Assembly (NCBI RefSeq): GCF_003013815.1
Contig: NZ_PRLH01000185.1
Coordinates: 1 to 64,000, forward strand
DNA: 64,000 nt
From: Cyanothece sp. BG0011
Lineage (GTDB): Bacteria > Cyanobacteriota > Cyanobacteriia > Cyanobacteriales > Microcystaceae
Reading direction: 5' to 3'
Shown here: positions 9,701 to 17,654 of the stretch, one piece after another
Layout: each line of letters opens with the position of its first letter
How positions within the stretch are numbered: the first letter of the stretch is position 1
Program-made: the position numbers and the translations under genes
Notes under the pieces: model-generated
What the model was told of the DNA's origin: nothing
The model's database searches: none
The model's input: only the letters and a program-made list of their open reading frames with translations

Positions 9701-10358
9701 ACCAATTATGAATATTTTTGCTGATGGCAACGCTAACGGTTTCAATTTCTGCTTCGATTTCTGCTTCAATAAACCTAAGACTTTCTTGGCCGTGTAATAC
9801 GGTTAAAAAAAGACTGGGAAATAAAATAAAGGCTAAAAGAAAGTTAAAGAGAGTTTGTTTTAAAGAAAGGGAAGGTTTTGATTTTTGAGGATTAATTAAA
9901 TGATCAAGGGGTATATAGGCAACAATAACATTAGCAATGAGGGCGTTAAAAATAGCATTCAGTCCCTGTTTTAAAGCGATGAGGAGGGTTCCTGATGCCG
10001 ACACAGGTAAAATTAACCCATAAAATAACCCCACCAGAGGCATTCCCAAGAACACCCAATAAATAGCATCGAGGAGAACAAAATTACGGTGTCGACGGGA
10101 TAATAGGGCAATAAAGGCTGCTTCTAGGGTAACGATGATCATGGCATAGGGATGACCCCAGAGATAATAAGTGATACTCCCTGCCAACATCCCGGCTAGG
10201 GTTCCCCAAACAATGCCGTAATAGTAAACAACGATTAAAACAGCAATACTACCAAAAAGGAAATCTACCCCAAAAAATAGAGGAAGTTTGTAGTAATTAC
10301 CTAATACTCCAAGCAGTAATAACAGGGAGAGAATGCCATAATATCGAAGATTCCCCAT
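6762..10358 (-). CDS. Membrane hybrid sensor histidine kinase (sensor-HAMP-PAS-HisKA-HATPase-REC)
   Basis: A 1198-residue hybrid kinase. About six membrane helices span residues 1-160, with another near 172-190. An extracytoplasmic sensor region of about 250 residues resembling a dCache/CHASE domain follows (NNQGIILQAYPTTNKLGE), then a helix near 450-475, HAMP, a PAS fold (GTNDGIWDWDLRDDTVYYSP) with its PAC part, and HisKA with the phospho-acceptor H in NMSHEIRTPMNAILGF. HATPase boxes follow: NLVGNALKFT, EDTGIGIAEDQQ and YGGTGLGLT. A receiver domain with DLIFMDLRMPILDG and a short helical tail end the protein. The N-terminal helices resemble a MASE-type input module. The next gene downstream is the response regulator-cyclase, so the pair probably formed a c-di-GMP pathway; the partner is currently broken. 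Confidence 0.92.
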   Translation of the reverse strand: MGNLRYYGILSLLLLLGVLGNYYKLPLFFGVDFLFGSIAVLIVVYYYGIVWGTLAGMLAGSITYYLWGHPYAMIIVTLEAAFIALLSRRHRNFVLLDAIYWVFLGMPLVGLFYGLILPVSASGTLLIALKQGLNAIFNALIANVIVAYIPLDHLINPQKSKPSLSLKQTLFNFLLAFILFPSLFLTVLHGQESLRFIEAEIEAEIETVSVAISKNIHNWYEQNFRGLQALTLMLSESPTLDSTQALALIKNALPAFMNIYITNNQGIILQAYPTTNKLGETLIGMNVHEVINLEELAISQKPIITKVHRDKAISTPHIGIQLPIFNASHSRLTGVVYGSLELTTLSRLVDIQLKQFNLQTILVDEDNKIIADNQTSFTPLEVFDWKEGGEIRKSPDHDMVFQWLPIAPGTPIMTRWRKSFYVKETSLFPLLPWSLIIRIKTAQHFNYLEQLYIKNLAIMFAISCLGLLLAVSISRFISNPLKKLAQVTEKLPYKIFKGEQEEPLPIMKINEFSKLTKNFDMMTKILKNQFESIQKHQRNLESIVEMRTEELLILNENLTQEIFEKQVIEQELRERERRYDLAVSGTNDGIWDWDLRDDTVYYSPVWMKILGYENQPLPNVLATWLDHLHADDLDQAIQDVQNHLQGNTKIYKNTHRIRHRDGHYIWIEAKGKCIRDQQGQPYRLVGTITDITEKKAYQQALEKAKETAEVANKAKSEFLANMSHEIRTPMNAILGFCDLLNKRITDEPSRYYLESISSGGKILLSLINDILDLSKIEAGKIEIIYETIDLKGLIFEIKQMFSETAKQKQLELLINIDAQVPNVIIFDGIRLRQILFNLVGNALKFTEKGYVKIRINSQLLQSKNEQKPSHCSLEISVEDTGIGIAEDQQKRVFEAFTQTEGQSNRKYGGTGLGLTITHRLTEMLKGNINLHSELGKGSIFTVFFPKVSIGKNQDVMTDKEVTTIDFNQLPPLTILIVDDIASNRDLLVGYFEETHHTIFLANDGQEALEIVKIYKVDLIFMDLRMPILDGYEASKILKNCPTSQEIPIVIVSASSQDREQEKLKEICQYFLIKPISRLQILSVLKELFSHRQIKPLISIPQENNCSSSRRYTSTSPELLKKLYQEEKIWHNLRKTMITQELRQFAQRLKQWGEDYDCQILIDYAHCLETQRQECDSENISTILEGFPAMVRSLQKKNY

Positions 10359-10451
10359 TCATCCAGTTTTTTTATAAAAATATTGATACTTATATCTATC
10401 TTACCAATTGCTTAACTATGGGGAATGGGGAATCCTACAGGGGTCTAGTTT

Positions 10452-10820
10452 CTAATTGTGATGCTGATGAGTATCATGACCGTTATGACTATCATGATTA
10501 GTATGATCGTGGGGTTCCGAGCGAATTTCAACCGGGCCAACTTGCCATCTACCTAAGTTAACGAGAGACATGGTTTCTAAGCCAACAGACACAACTCCCA
10601 TACTCACTAAACCACCTGCGATGGTTCCCATAGCGACGCTTCCAAAAGAAATGAAACCCATCGGTACAATACCAATAGCGATAATTCCCATAGGTGCAAC
10701 CCCAATAGAAATGTAACCCGTAGGGGTAATGCCAATGGAAATAAATTTTCCTTTCTTTGGCTGACTACATTCTCCTGTCGCTTGTATATCAATCAATTCG
10801 TTGGGCTTTAATCTAGACAC
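10452..10820 (-). CDS. Glycine-repeat protein with histidine-rich tail, unknown function
   Basis: A 122-residue protein I do not recognise as a named family. Residues about 26-90 are built from regular hydrophobic units with glycine every five or six residues (SIGITPTGYISIGVAPMG and onward), a pattern suggesting a small beta-helix or an oligomeric membrane-like sheet. The last 22 residues hold eight histidines with Asp and Asn, a likely Ni, Zn, Cu or Co binding tail. The middle is a SxGLETMSLVNLGRWQVGPVEI segment. No signal peptide is visible. It stands alone between the kinase and icd, both separated by intergenic DNA. A role in metal storage or delivery is my inference from the tail alone. 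Confidence 0.7.
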   Translation of the reverse strand: MSRLKPNELIDIQATGECSQPKKGKFISIGITPTGYISIGVAPMGIIAIGIVPMGFISFGSVAMGTIAGGLVSMGVVSVGLETMSLVNLGRWQVGPVEIRSEPHDHTNHDSHNGHDTHQHHN

Positions 10821-11029
10821 TATTTTATATTAAATAAAAAGCTTTTTGAGGCTTCTATTGTACTGATGCGTCTTAGGATTCGTCAAAAGACAGGTTGTCA
10901 AACATGGTTAACTCATATCTTGAAGCTGCGCTAAAATTAGCTAGTTTAGAGAAATTTCCTTAAGAGATGCGGGAGTCGGGGTCATTGGGGAGTGTAATAA
11001 AAGGACAACCCTTGATTACTGATCATTTT

Positions 11030-12457
11030 ATGTACGAGAAACTGACACCCCCCACCACTGGTTCTAAAATCACCTTTAAAGACGGTAAACCCATTGTTCC
11101 CAATGACCCCATTGTTCCTTTCATTCGTGGGGACGGAACCGGTGTCGATATTTGGCCAGCAACGGAAAAAGTCATAGATGCTGCAGTGAAAACAGCTTAC
11201 GGAGACAGCAAAAAAATCAACTGGTTTAAGGTCTATGCAGGGGATGAAGCTTGCGATAAGTACGGAACCTATCAATACTTACCCGAAGATACCTTAACCG
11301 CTATCAGGGAGTATGGTATCGCTATCAAAGGACCCCTCACAACCCCTGTCGGTGGCGGTATCAGGTCCCTTAACGTCGCTTTACGACAAATTTTTGAATT
11401 ATACGCTTGTGTGCGTCCCTGTCGCTATTATCCTGGGACTCCTTCCCCCCATAAGTCCCCTGAAAAGTTAGATGTCATCGTCTATCGGGAAAATACCGAG
11501 GATATTTATTTAGGAATTGAATGGAAAGAAGGGACAGACATTGCTCAAAAATTAATCAATTATTTGAATAATGAGCTAATACCAGCAACTCCAGAACATG
11601 GTAACAAAAAGATTCGTTTAGACTCAGGAATTGGAGTTAAACCGATTAGTAAAACCGGTTCTCAACGATTAGTTCGTCGTGCCATAGAACATTCTTTACG
11701 CTTACCCAAAGCCAAACAAATGGTTACTTTAGTGCATAAAGGTAACATCATGAAATACACTGAAGGATCATTTAGAGATTGGGGATACGAGTTAGCAACC
11801 TCAGAATTTAGAGACGTTTGTGTGACGGAACGAGAATCATGGATTTTGAGCAATAAAGAAGGAAATGCCGACATTTCTATTGAAGATAACGCCCGAAAAG
11901 TTGAACCCGGTTATGATGGGTTGACCCCTGACAAAAAAGAAGAAATCTGTGAAGAAGTTAAAGGGGTTTTAGAGGCTATTTGGGACAGTCATGGCAATGG
12001 AAAATGGAAAGATAAAATCATGGTTAATGACCGCATTGCTGATAGTATTTTCCAACAAATTCAAACCCGTCCCGATGAATATTCTATCCTTGCAACCATG
12101 AACTTAAACGGCGATTATTTATCCGATGCCGCTGCCGCAGTTGTCGGTGGTTTAGGTATGGGACCAGGGGCAAATATTGGAGATACTTGTGCTATTTTTG
12201 AGGCAACTCATGGTACTGCACCCAAACACGCTGGACTGGATAGAATTAATCCTGGATCGGTCATTCTTTCTGGGGTAATGATGTTAGAATATATGGGTTG
12301 GCAAAAGGCCGCAGACTTGATTAAAAAAGGGATTGGTAATGCGATCGCTAATCGTCAAGTTACCTATGATCTCGCCCGTTTAATGGAACCTAAAGTTGAT
12401 CCACCCTTGAAATGTTCAGAGTTTGCTCAGGCAATTATTGATCATTTTAATGATTAA
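11030..12457 (+). CDS. icd: NADP-dependent isocitrate dehydrogenase
   Basis: Oxidative decarboxylation of isocitrate to 2-oxoglutarate with NADP, which in cyanobacteria supplies the carbon skeleton for ammonium assimilation. The product from ATG 11030 is 475 residues, the usual size in cyanobacteria; an upstream GTG/ATG at 10967 would add 21 residues that do not look like the family. Visible motifs are [16 protein letters not shown], the substrate loop [51 protein letters not shown], the metal-binding [17 protein letters not shown] and [11 protein letters not shown] of the cofactor site. The gene ends in a perfect bidirectional hairpin. Its last 46 codons are duplicated at 13203-13340. Confidence 0.95.
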   Translation: MYEKLTPPTTGSKITFKDGKPIVPNDPIVPFIRGDGTGVDIWPATEKVIDAAVKTAYGDSKKINWFKVYAGDEACDKYGTYQYLPEDTLTAIREYGIAIKGPLTTPVGGGIRSLNVALRQIFELYACVRPCRYYPGTPSPHKSPEKLDVIVYRENTEDIYLGIEWKEGTDIAQKLINYLNNELIPATPEHGNKKIRLDSGIGVKPISKTGSQRLVRRAIEHSLRLPKAKQMVTLVHKGNIMKYTEGSFRDWGYELATSEFRDVCVTERESWILSNKEGNADISIEDNARKVEPGYDGLTPDKKEEICEEVKGVLEAIWDSHGNGKWKDKIMVNDRIADSIFQQIQTRPDEYSILATMNLNGDYLSDAAAAVVGGLGMGPGANIGDTCAIFEATHGTAPKHAGLDRINPGSVILSGVMMLEYMGWQKAADLIKKGIGNAIANRQVTYDLARLMEPKVDPPLKCSEFAQAIIDHFND

Positions 12458-12466
12458 TCTTAGACT

Positions 12467-12500
12467 TTTGTAGGAACAAAGTTTAATTTGTTCCTACAAA
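12467..12500. terminator. Bidirectional hairpin between icd and PEP-CTERM copy 1
   Basis: A perfect 14-bp stem (TTTGTAGGAACAAA with its complement) and a 6-base loop lies between the convergent icd and PEP-CTERM genes. The position fits a bidirectional terminator. The stem is A/T-ended rather than followed by a long U-run. Confidence 0.7.
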
Positions 12501-12512
12501 TAACGCAATTAA

Positions 12513-13136
12513 TTATACTTTGGCAGACTCTTTTTTATTCAGCTTACGCTTGAATGCACCACCAAAAGCAATGGCAGCACCTGCACCTAAGATGGTGAGG
12601 GGTTCAGGTACAGGGGTGGCTGGTACTGTACCAATATAAGTACCGCCTAAACTTATATCAAAACGTTGATACAAAGAACCCCCTCCAGGTTGAAAGCTAA
12701 GATTATTGCCTACACCATTGACAAAATCAAGAGAACCCCCAAAAGGTCCCCCACCAGTACCACCCAAAGTACCACTAAAATTGACAAAGCGATCACTGCC
12801 AATAGTCGAAATAATGGCTGTTACATTAGTCACAGAACTAGCAATATCAGCAGTCGTGAAAGTTGCACCAGCAACATCAAAGAAAAAGTTGAAGTTAGGG
12901 AGAGAGGTTAAAGCAAACTCTCCATCTCCAGGATCGCCATCAAAGCTAAAAGTCCCAGTTCCCACAATGGGAGGCGTTACAGTTCCATCAAAAGTGTTAT
13001 CAAACTCGAAGTTAAAAGTTAAAGCTTGAGATACGGAGGGGAAAGCTGCAAGGGTGGAAACAGCAGCTAAAGCGGCAACTAAGGAAGCCCCTAAACTCGG
13101 CTATGCCGAGTTTAAAATTTTTTGGGTATCGGTCAT
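12513..13136 (-). pseudogene. PEP-CTERM protein, copy 1, with in-frame TAG at codon 12
   Basis: Extracytoplasmic protein with a C-terminal sorting signal (VPEPLTIL, a hydrophobic stretch, then KRKLNKK), processed by exosortase in the PEP-CTERM system. From ATG 13136 the frame reads 11 codons (MTDTQKILNSA), hits TAG at 13103, then runs open to 12513 through a typical export signal (LAAFPSVSQA). After the TAG no ATG, GTG or TTG occurs before GTG 12965, which would delete the signal peptide. So either the TAG is read through, a non-standard start is used, or the gene is dead. The TAG sits in a hairpin and is shared with copy 2. The mature part, with IGSDRFVNFSG and GGPFGGSLDFVNGVGNN, is closely similar to copy 2 except for the C-terminal anchor. 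Confidence 0.75.
13092..13114. promoter_or_regulatory. Leader hairpin of PEP-CTERM copy 1
   Basis: A 10-bp stem around a 3-base loop, arms TAAACTCGGC and GCCGAGTTTA, spans the in-frame TAG near the start of the gene. The equivalent hairpin in copy 2 has AAACTTGGC/GCCAAGTTT, so one C-G pair is replaced by T-A with pairing kept. This may control translation; the role is inferred. Confidence 0.6.
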
Positions 13137-13202
13137 ATTATTGAATGTGCAAATTGTATCTCAGAGAAGATAACACAAGATATTTTTACTGACAAGGTCA
13201 AT

Positions 13203-13340
13203 ATTAAAAAAGGGATTGGTAATGCGATCGCAAATCGTCAAGTTACCTATGATTTAGCCCGTTTAATGGAACCCAAAGTTGATCCACCCTTGAAATGTTC
13301 AGAGTTTGCTCAAGCAATTATTGATCATTTTAAAGATTAA
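13203..13340 (+). pseudogene. Duplicated 3' fragment of icd
   Basis: This repeats the last 46 codons (with stop) of icd, from [18 protein letters not shown] to IIDHFKD, and differs from 12320-12457 by only about half a dozen bases. Only the C-terminal tail is present, so it encodes no enzyme. It was copied together with the neighbouring PEP-CTERM gene. An open frame beginning at 13122 that runs into it has an unrelated N-terminus and is not taken as a gene. Confidence 0.9.
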
Positions 13341-13350
13341 TAGTTCATTA

Positions 13351-13380
13351 TGTAGAGACAATTTATAAATTGTCTCTACA
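13351..13380. terminator. Perfect palindrome between icd fragment and PEP-CTERM copy 2
   Basis: A perfect 30-base palindrome, half-site TGTAGAGACAATTTA. It takes the place that the 12467-12500 hairpin holds in the first unit, but its sequence is different, so a terminator was replaced after or during the duplication. Confidence 0.7.
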
Positions 13381-13390
13381 ATAAAAAAGT

Positions 13391-13996
13391 TTAAACAGTT
13401 TTCTTCTTAATTAAAGAAGTAACCCCTAAACCACCTAACATTAATAATCCTAATGCAGAAGCTGGTTCAGGAACAGATTCAGGTGTTGCAGATACTGTAC
13501 CAATATAAGTACCGCCTACCCCTATATCTGGACGTTGATACAAAGAACCGCCACCAGGTTGAAAAGTAATATTGTTGCCTAAACCATTGACAAAATCAAT
13601 AGAACCCCCAAATGGACCGCCACCAGTACCACTAAAATTGACAAAGCGATCGCTGCCAATAGTAGAAATAACGGCTGTCACATTAGCGACAGGGGTAGCA
13701 ATATCAGCATTGGTGAAAGTTGCACCGTTAACATCAAAGAAAAAGTCGAAGTTAGGGAGAGAGGTTAAAGCAAAGGTTCCGTCTCCAGGATCACCATCAA
13801 AACTAAAGGTTCCAGTTCCCACGATAGGAGGATCTAAAGGAGGTCCGTTGAAAACAGCATCAAACTCGAAGTCAAAGGTTAATGCTTGGGATACGGAGGG
13901 AAACGCTGCAACGGTAGCAAAGGCAGCTAAAGTGGTAACTAAAGAGGACTTCAAACTTGGCTATGCCAAGTTTAAAAATTTTTGGGTGTTAATCAT
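13391..13996 (-). pseudogene. PEP-CTERM protein, copy 2, with in-frame TAG at codon 12
   Basis: Paralogue of the gene at 12513. From ATG 13996 the frame reads 11 codons (MINTQKFLNLA), meets TAG at 13963 and continues in frame. A TTG at 13954, three codons past the TAG, could start a 187-residue protein MKSSLVTTLAAF with an intact export signal (FPSVSQA), so this copy may still be made by re-initiation. The mature region repeats FSFDGDPGDGTFALTSLPNF and IGSDRFVNFSG. The C-terminus is SVPEPASALGLLMLGGLG followed by KKK, a typical PEP-CTERM anchor for exosortase processing. The C-terminal anchor differs from copy 1, which points to recombination or fast divergence there. I mark it as disrupted because of the amber codon, but expression from TTG is plausible. 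Confidence 0.7.
13953..13973. promoter_or_regulatory. Leader hairpin of PEP-CTERM copy 2
   Basis: A 9-bp stem around a 3-base loop, arms AAACTTGGC and GCCAAGTTT. The TAG occupies the loop and one arm, and the candidate TTG start (13954-13952) begins at the stem's outer edge. Folding could therefore gate access to that start. It covaries with the hairpin of copy 1. Confidence 0.6.
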
Positions 13997-14149
13997 ATCT
14001 TAAAAAATGTCTAAGTTGTGACACCTAGAAAATAGCACAAGATATTCTTATTTACTAGGTTGTTCAGATAAATAAAAATTACTCATATTAAATTAGTGAT
14101 ATCTATATATAATGAAGCTAACGAAAAATACAAATTTAATTCAAAACTT

Positions 14150-14797
14150 ATGATGCTACTTACTGTCAGTGAAAATGAATTAATTCTAACCCCTGGAAAT
14201 GAAGCTATTTTTCCTCATCAAACCTGGGAAGATTATGAAAGATTGTTGGATTTCCGTCAAGATAAAACCCTTCCTAAACTATATTTTAATAGCAAGACCC
14301 AACAAGTTCGGCTTATGTCCCCTTTACCCAGTCATGGAAATCGTGTTAGTACCCTCAGCGACTTAGTAAAAATTCTCTTACGTCGACAAGGAAAAGATTG
14401 GCAATGTTTTGATCCCATTACTCTTAAAATACCTAATCAAGCCGGTTTAGAACCGGATACCTGTTTTTATATTGAGAATAGACAAGCTATTTTAGGAAAA
14501 GATAAAATTGATTTAACCATTGATCCACCTCCAGATTTAGCTATAGAAGTAGATTTTACCTCAATTACTGATGTGGAAGCCTATGAATTACTTAAACTTC
14601 CTGAGTTATGGGTTTATCGTCAAGAAAGTTTAAATATTTATATTTTACAAGAAAACAGTTATCAAGATAGTGAAAAAAGTAATCTTTTTCCAAATATAAA
14701 CATTAAAAAAATTTTACCCCATTATGTTGAATTAGGATGGACAGAAGGATCGAGTATTGCCTTACGTCAGTTTGAAACTTTAGATAATTTTAGTTAA
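14150..14797 (+). CDS. Uma2 family (DUF820) putative restriction-type nuclease
   Basis: A member of the Uma2/DUF820 family, abundant in cyanobacteria, with a PD-(D/E)XK-like fold; the real function is unknown. The features are [14 protein letters not shown] near the start, the [11 protein letters not shown] segment, [13 protein letters not shown] (acidic active-site strand) and [17 protein letters not shown] in place of the commoner K-x-x-Y-x-x-x-G-x-x-x-YW segment. ATG 14150 or 14153 is preferred; an upstream GTG at 14096 would add 18 residues. It converges with dtd and their stop codons overlap by four bases. Regulation cannot be read. The upstream 150 bases repeat part of the duplicated PEP-CTERM leader region. 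Confidence 0.8.
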   Translation: MMLLTVSENELILTPGNEAIFPHQTWEDYERLLDFRQDKTLPKLYFNSKTQQVRLMSPLPSHGNRVSTLSDLVKILLRRQGKDWQCFDPITLKIPNQAGLEPDTCFYIENRQAILGKDKIDLTIDPPPDLAIEVDFTSITDVEAYELLKLPELWVYRQESLNIYILQENSYQDSEKSNLFPNINIKKILPHYVELGWTEGSSIALRQFETLDNFS

Positions 14798-15249
14798 TTA
14801 GTTGCTTCTTTTTCTAACAAGAAAGTAACCGGTCCATCATTATTAATACTAACCTCCATCATTGCCCCAAAAATTCCCGTTTCTACTTTTAAACCAGTCT
14901 TTTTTAACTCATCAACAAATAAATTATATAATTTTTCAGCTTCTTTAGGCGGTGCAGAATTACTAAAAGAAGGACGACGGCCTTTCCGACAATCTCCATA
15001 TAAAGTAAACTGACTAATAACTAACACTTCCCCTTGAATATCTTGCACTGATTTTGTCCATTTCTCTTCATTCTCTTCATCTGCAAATAGTCGTAATTCT
15101 AAACATTTTCGCACCATCCAATTAATTTCATTGATGGTATCATTAGCAGCAATTCCCACTAACAAATTTAATCCTTTTTCTATCTTTCCGATAACTTTTC
15201 CATCAACGGTTACTTGAGACTGAGTGACTTTTTGAATAATTACACGCAT
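14794..15249 (-). CDS. dtd: D-aminoacyl-tRNA deacylase (DTD)
   Basis: Hydrolyses D-aminoacyl-tRNA, and glycine mischarged on tRNA-Ala, to keep D-amino acids out of protein. The 151-residue product from ATG 15249 ([15 protein letters not shown]) has the two family motifs: the [17 protein letters not shown] segment with SQxT, and NDGPVTF near the C-terminus, which takes the place of the cross-subunit Gly-cisPro motif NxGP. Usual length. The ATG six bases upstream (15255) adds two residues and is less typical. About 300 bases upstream of it, to 15549, hold no gene that I can see and probably contain the divergent promoters of dtd and the phycobilisome genes. Confidence 0.95.
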   Translation of the reverse strand: MRVIIQKVTQSQVTVDGKVIGKIEKGLNLLVGIAANDTINEINWMVRKCLELRLFADEENEEKWTKSVQDIQGEVLVISQFTLYGDCRKGRRPSFSNSAPPKEAEKLYNLFVDELKKTGLKVETGIFGAMMEVSINNDGPVTFLLEKEATN

Positions 15250-15549
15250 AAGCAATTTATCATTATCTCATTAATTCAATTAATAATTAATGAAGTATAC
15301 AAGTTGAAAATAATCGATTAAGCTTTTATACCTAATTAGCAAGGCAGAGAATTAATCAATATTAAAGCTTATTTCTCCGATTTTATCTAAGAAAAATCCC
15401 AAGCTATGATAGGCTAAAGAAAAGCAATTGATTGTACTTCCTATGACTTTTTTACAAAATTTTACAGAAACTAACCCAAGTGGCTAACAAAAATTAACTT
15501 AAATAAGCGTCGATTTTGTACCCATATATATCCTGCTATTTGAATCAAT

Positions 15550-16008
15550 ATGGCCCTTAACAATGATAAAAATAATCGTGTATTTCTTTATGAAGTAGTG
15601 ATTAACCCCATGATGGGTAAACTGAGTCAAATGGACGGTTTATTCCAACGTCGGGGAAAATTTTACTTAAAAGTACCTCGCGAACGGATGAGCCAAGAAA
15701 TGCGAAGAATTAGGCGTTTAGGGGGAAAAATTGTGAATATTATGCCGATTAATCCTCTAAATGACCTTTCGTTTCAGGAAGAGGAAGACTTATCTTGGTG
15801 GGTAGAAATTACCACCACTCGCCCCCATTGTATCTATTATTTTGGACCATTTGATGATTTTATTGAAGCTTACGAAAATCATGGGGGTTATGTCGAAGAT
15901 TTACAAGAAGAAGGGGCTAGAGGGATTATGATACATATAAAACAATGTCAACCTTTAGTATTGACCCAAGAATTAGAAGAAGAAACCATACCCATCTACA
16001 ACTATTAG
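15550..16008 (+). CDS. CpcD-like linker domain + DUF1816 protein
   Basis: A 152-residue protein with two parts. Residues about 10-65 match the CpcD phycobilisome linker domain (VFLYEVV, then GKFYLKVPRERMSQEMRRIRRLGGKIVNI), the domain that caps rods and is also found on FNR and other linkers. Residues about 75-150 form a DUF1816 domain (WWVEITTTRPHCIYYFGPF, EAYENHGGYVEDL). It lies directly before cpcS (13 bases) and cpcG, so it is very probably a phycobilisome-associated protein that binds the rod end. The precise role is not known to me. Co-transcription with cpcS is likely; cpcG has its own promoter-like sequence. Confidence 0.85.
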   Translation: MALNNDKNNRVFLYEVVINPMMGKLSQMDGLFQRRGKFYLKVPRERMSQEMRRIRRLGGKIVNIMPINPLNDLSFQEEEDLSWWVEITTTRPHCIYYFGPFDDFIEAYENHGGYVEDLQEEGARGIMIHIKQCQPLVLTQELEEETIPIYNY

Positions 16009-16021
16009 GAGTAACCTTACA

Positions 16022-16615
16022 ATGGATGCACTAAAATTTTTTCAGAATAGTTCAGGCAAATGGCGATCGCAACGAACCACCCATCATTTAGCCTTCAGAC
16101 GGGCTGAAATTGGCAATTCTGAGATTTATGTCGAGGCATTGGCATCAGATAATCCCAAAATCGTCGAAATTTGTCAAATGCACGAAGTTGACCCTAGTTT
16201 AGCCGTCGGGGGTGCGTTTGTCAGTTGGGATGGTTCAATGGCCTGGGATAAAGAAGACGAAAACCATACCGGCAACACCATTTTTGCTCTGATTCCCGAA
16301 CAAAATAACCCCAGAGAAGGGGTTTTACTCCGAGAGAGGGGTTATGCAGAGATTGTTCCGATTGCTGGTCGTTATTATATCGATGGTGATGACGCACTGG
16401 TATTAATCACCGAATATGACACCATGAGTACCATTGAGCGATTTTGGTTTGTTAACCCTAACCTGCGCTTAAGGACCAGTACCGTGCAACGGTTTGGAGG
16501 CTTCAATACCGCCACATTTTGTGCCGAAATGCGTCAAGCAGATGATTCTGAGTCAAACAAAGAAACCAACAATATCGCGCCTCTGAGTGCCGCTTATTCC
16601 ATTACTGGGTGGTAA
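16022..16615 (+). CDS. cpcS: Phycobiliprotein lyase CpcS/CpeS family
   Basis: S-type chromophore lyase with a lipocalin-like beta barrel that attaches phycocyanobilin to a cysteine of phycobiliprotein beta subunits and allophycocyanin, mainly Cys-84. The 197-residue sequence begins MDALKFFQNSSGKWRSQRTTHHLAFRRAE, then has the barrel strands GAFVSWDGSMAWD, GNTIFALIPE, YYIDGDDALVLITEYDTMSTIERFWFVNPNLRLRTSTVQRFGGF and FCAEMR. These match CpcS. An AGGAG box overlapping the stop of the previous gene lies 10 bases before ATG 16022. It sits between the CpcD-DUF1816 gene and cpcG, as in other cyanobacterial rod-linker loci. Confidence 0.92.
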   Translation: MDALKFFQNSSGKWRSQRTTHHLAFRRAEIGNSEIYVEALASDNPKIVEICQMHEVDPSLAVGGAFVSWDGSMAWDKEDENHTGNTIFALIPEQNNPREGVLLRERGYAEIVPIAGRYYIDGDDALVLITEYDTMSTIERFWFVNPNLRLRTSTVQRFGGFNTATFCAEMRQADDSESNKETNNIAPLSAAYSITGW

Positions 16616-16697
16616 ATTAACCATGACCCCTAACCCATCACCAGTGATCTATGTTTGGATCTGAACTTTTCATCTTTCTTGTAACAATTGTTAATAA

Positions 16698-16768
16698 TTG
16701 ACGACCTAGCGTCCCCAACTCGCTTATGATTAGGATTACAGTTTTTAAGACTTTGTAAAATAACGGAG
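16698..16768 (+). promoter_or_regulatory. Promoter-like region and Shine-Dalgarno of cpcG
   Basis: A TATGAT -10-like hexamer is at 16725-16730. TTGACG at 16698-16703 is spaced 21 bases away, too far for an ideal -35. Just upstream is a perfect palindrome TAACAATTGTTA (16682-16693), a possible operator. GGAGG (16764-16768) lies eight bases before the TTG start and supports it. Confidence 0.45.
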
Positions 16769-16776
16769 GTTCAAAC

Positions 16777-17529
16777 TTGGCTCTTCCTCTTATAAATTAC
16801 GCGCCCAAATCCCAAAATGCGCGAGTTGAAGGATACATCGTACCAGGCGACGAGCAACCGATGATCTTTACCACCGAGAATGTTCTCTCTCCTGGGGACA
16901 TGGACGTTTTAATCGAAGCAGCTTATCGTCAAATCTTTTTCCATGCCTTTAAATGGGATCGTGAACCCTTTTTAGAGTCCCAACTGCGTAACGGACAAAT
17001 CACCGTGCGGGACTTTATTCGTGGGTTACTGCTTTCTAATACCTTTGTCACCAGTTTCTACGAAAAAAATAGTAACTATCGCTATGTTGAACAATGTGTT
17101 CAACGGGTATTAGGCAGAGACGTTTACAGCGAACAGGAAAAAATCGCTTGGTCTATCGTTGTTGCCACCAAAGGTTATGGCGGTTTCATCGATGACTTAC
17201 TCAATAGCGATGAATATCTAGAAAGCTTCGGTTATGATACCGTACCCTATCAACGTCGTCGTAACCTGCCCGGACGGGATGAAGGAGAAATGCCCTTTAA
17301 CCTGAAATCCCCTCGTTACGATAGCTACTATCGCGGTATTTTAGGCTTCCCTCAAATTGTATGGCAAAACGAAATCCGTCGTTTTGTTCCTCAAGACAAA
17401 AAGCCCAAAGCTGGCGATCCTGCCAACTTCTTAAATGTAGCCCGTAGTCTTGGCAGCGCACAAGGTAAGACAACCCCCAGAGTTTCCACTGGAAACCTTG
17501 ATTATTTATCCAAGGTTCCCCGTCGTTAA
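16777..17529 (+). CDS. cpcG: Phycobilisome rod-core linker CpcG
   Basis: Connects phycocyanin rods to the allophycocyanin core. The 250-residue protein has the [27 protein letters not shown] start, the PBS linker domain (PF00427) at about 20-180 with [59 protein letters not shown] and [30 protein letters not shown], and a C-terminal basic tail ending KVPRR. The start codon is TTG, with a good GGAGG box eight bases upstream; no ATG precedes the conserved ALP start. Length agrees with CpcG1. It lies 161 bases behind cpcS and probably has its own promoter. The homologous gene in Synechocystis also lies beside a cpcS gene. Confidence 0.95.
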   Translation: MALPLINYAPKSQNARVEGYIVPGDEQPMIFTTENVLSPGDMDVLIEAAYRQIFFHAFKWDREPFLESQLRNGQITVRDFIRGLLLSNTFVTSFYEKNSNYRYVEQCVQRVLGRDVYSEQEKIAWSIVVATKGYGGFIDDLLNSDEYLESFGYDTVPYQRRRNLPGRDEGEMPFNLKSPRYDSYYRGILGFPQIVWQNEIRRFVPQDKKPKAGDPANFLNVARSLGSAQGKTTPRVSTGNLDYLSKVPRR

Positions 17530-17654
17530 GGGTTAACCCTGTTTAACTCGTTAGGTTTCGGGAAAGTTGCGGAGCAATAGAATGATTGAGTTGTTTAGAC
17601 GAGATTATTTTATCGTTCTGTGACTTTCCCCACTGTTTGAGACGATAAGAGTTT

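Noticed and set aside
12666-13029. Plus-strand open frames opposite the PEP-CTERM genes
   Set aside because: They are shadows of a gene with low-complexity repeats; their Pro/Lys-rich sequence is typical of antisense translation. The same applies to 13572-14003.
13122-13340. Separate 72-residue gene
   Set aside because: Its C-terminal half is just the duplicated icd end and its front has no similarity to anything; treated as a gene fragment.
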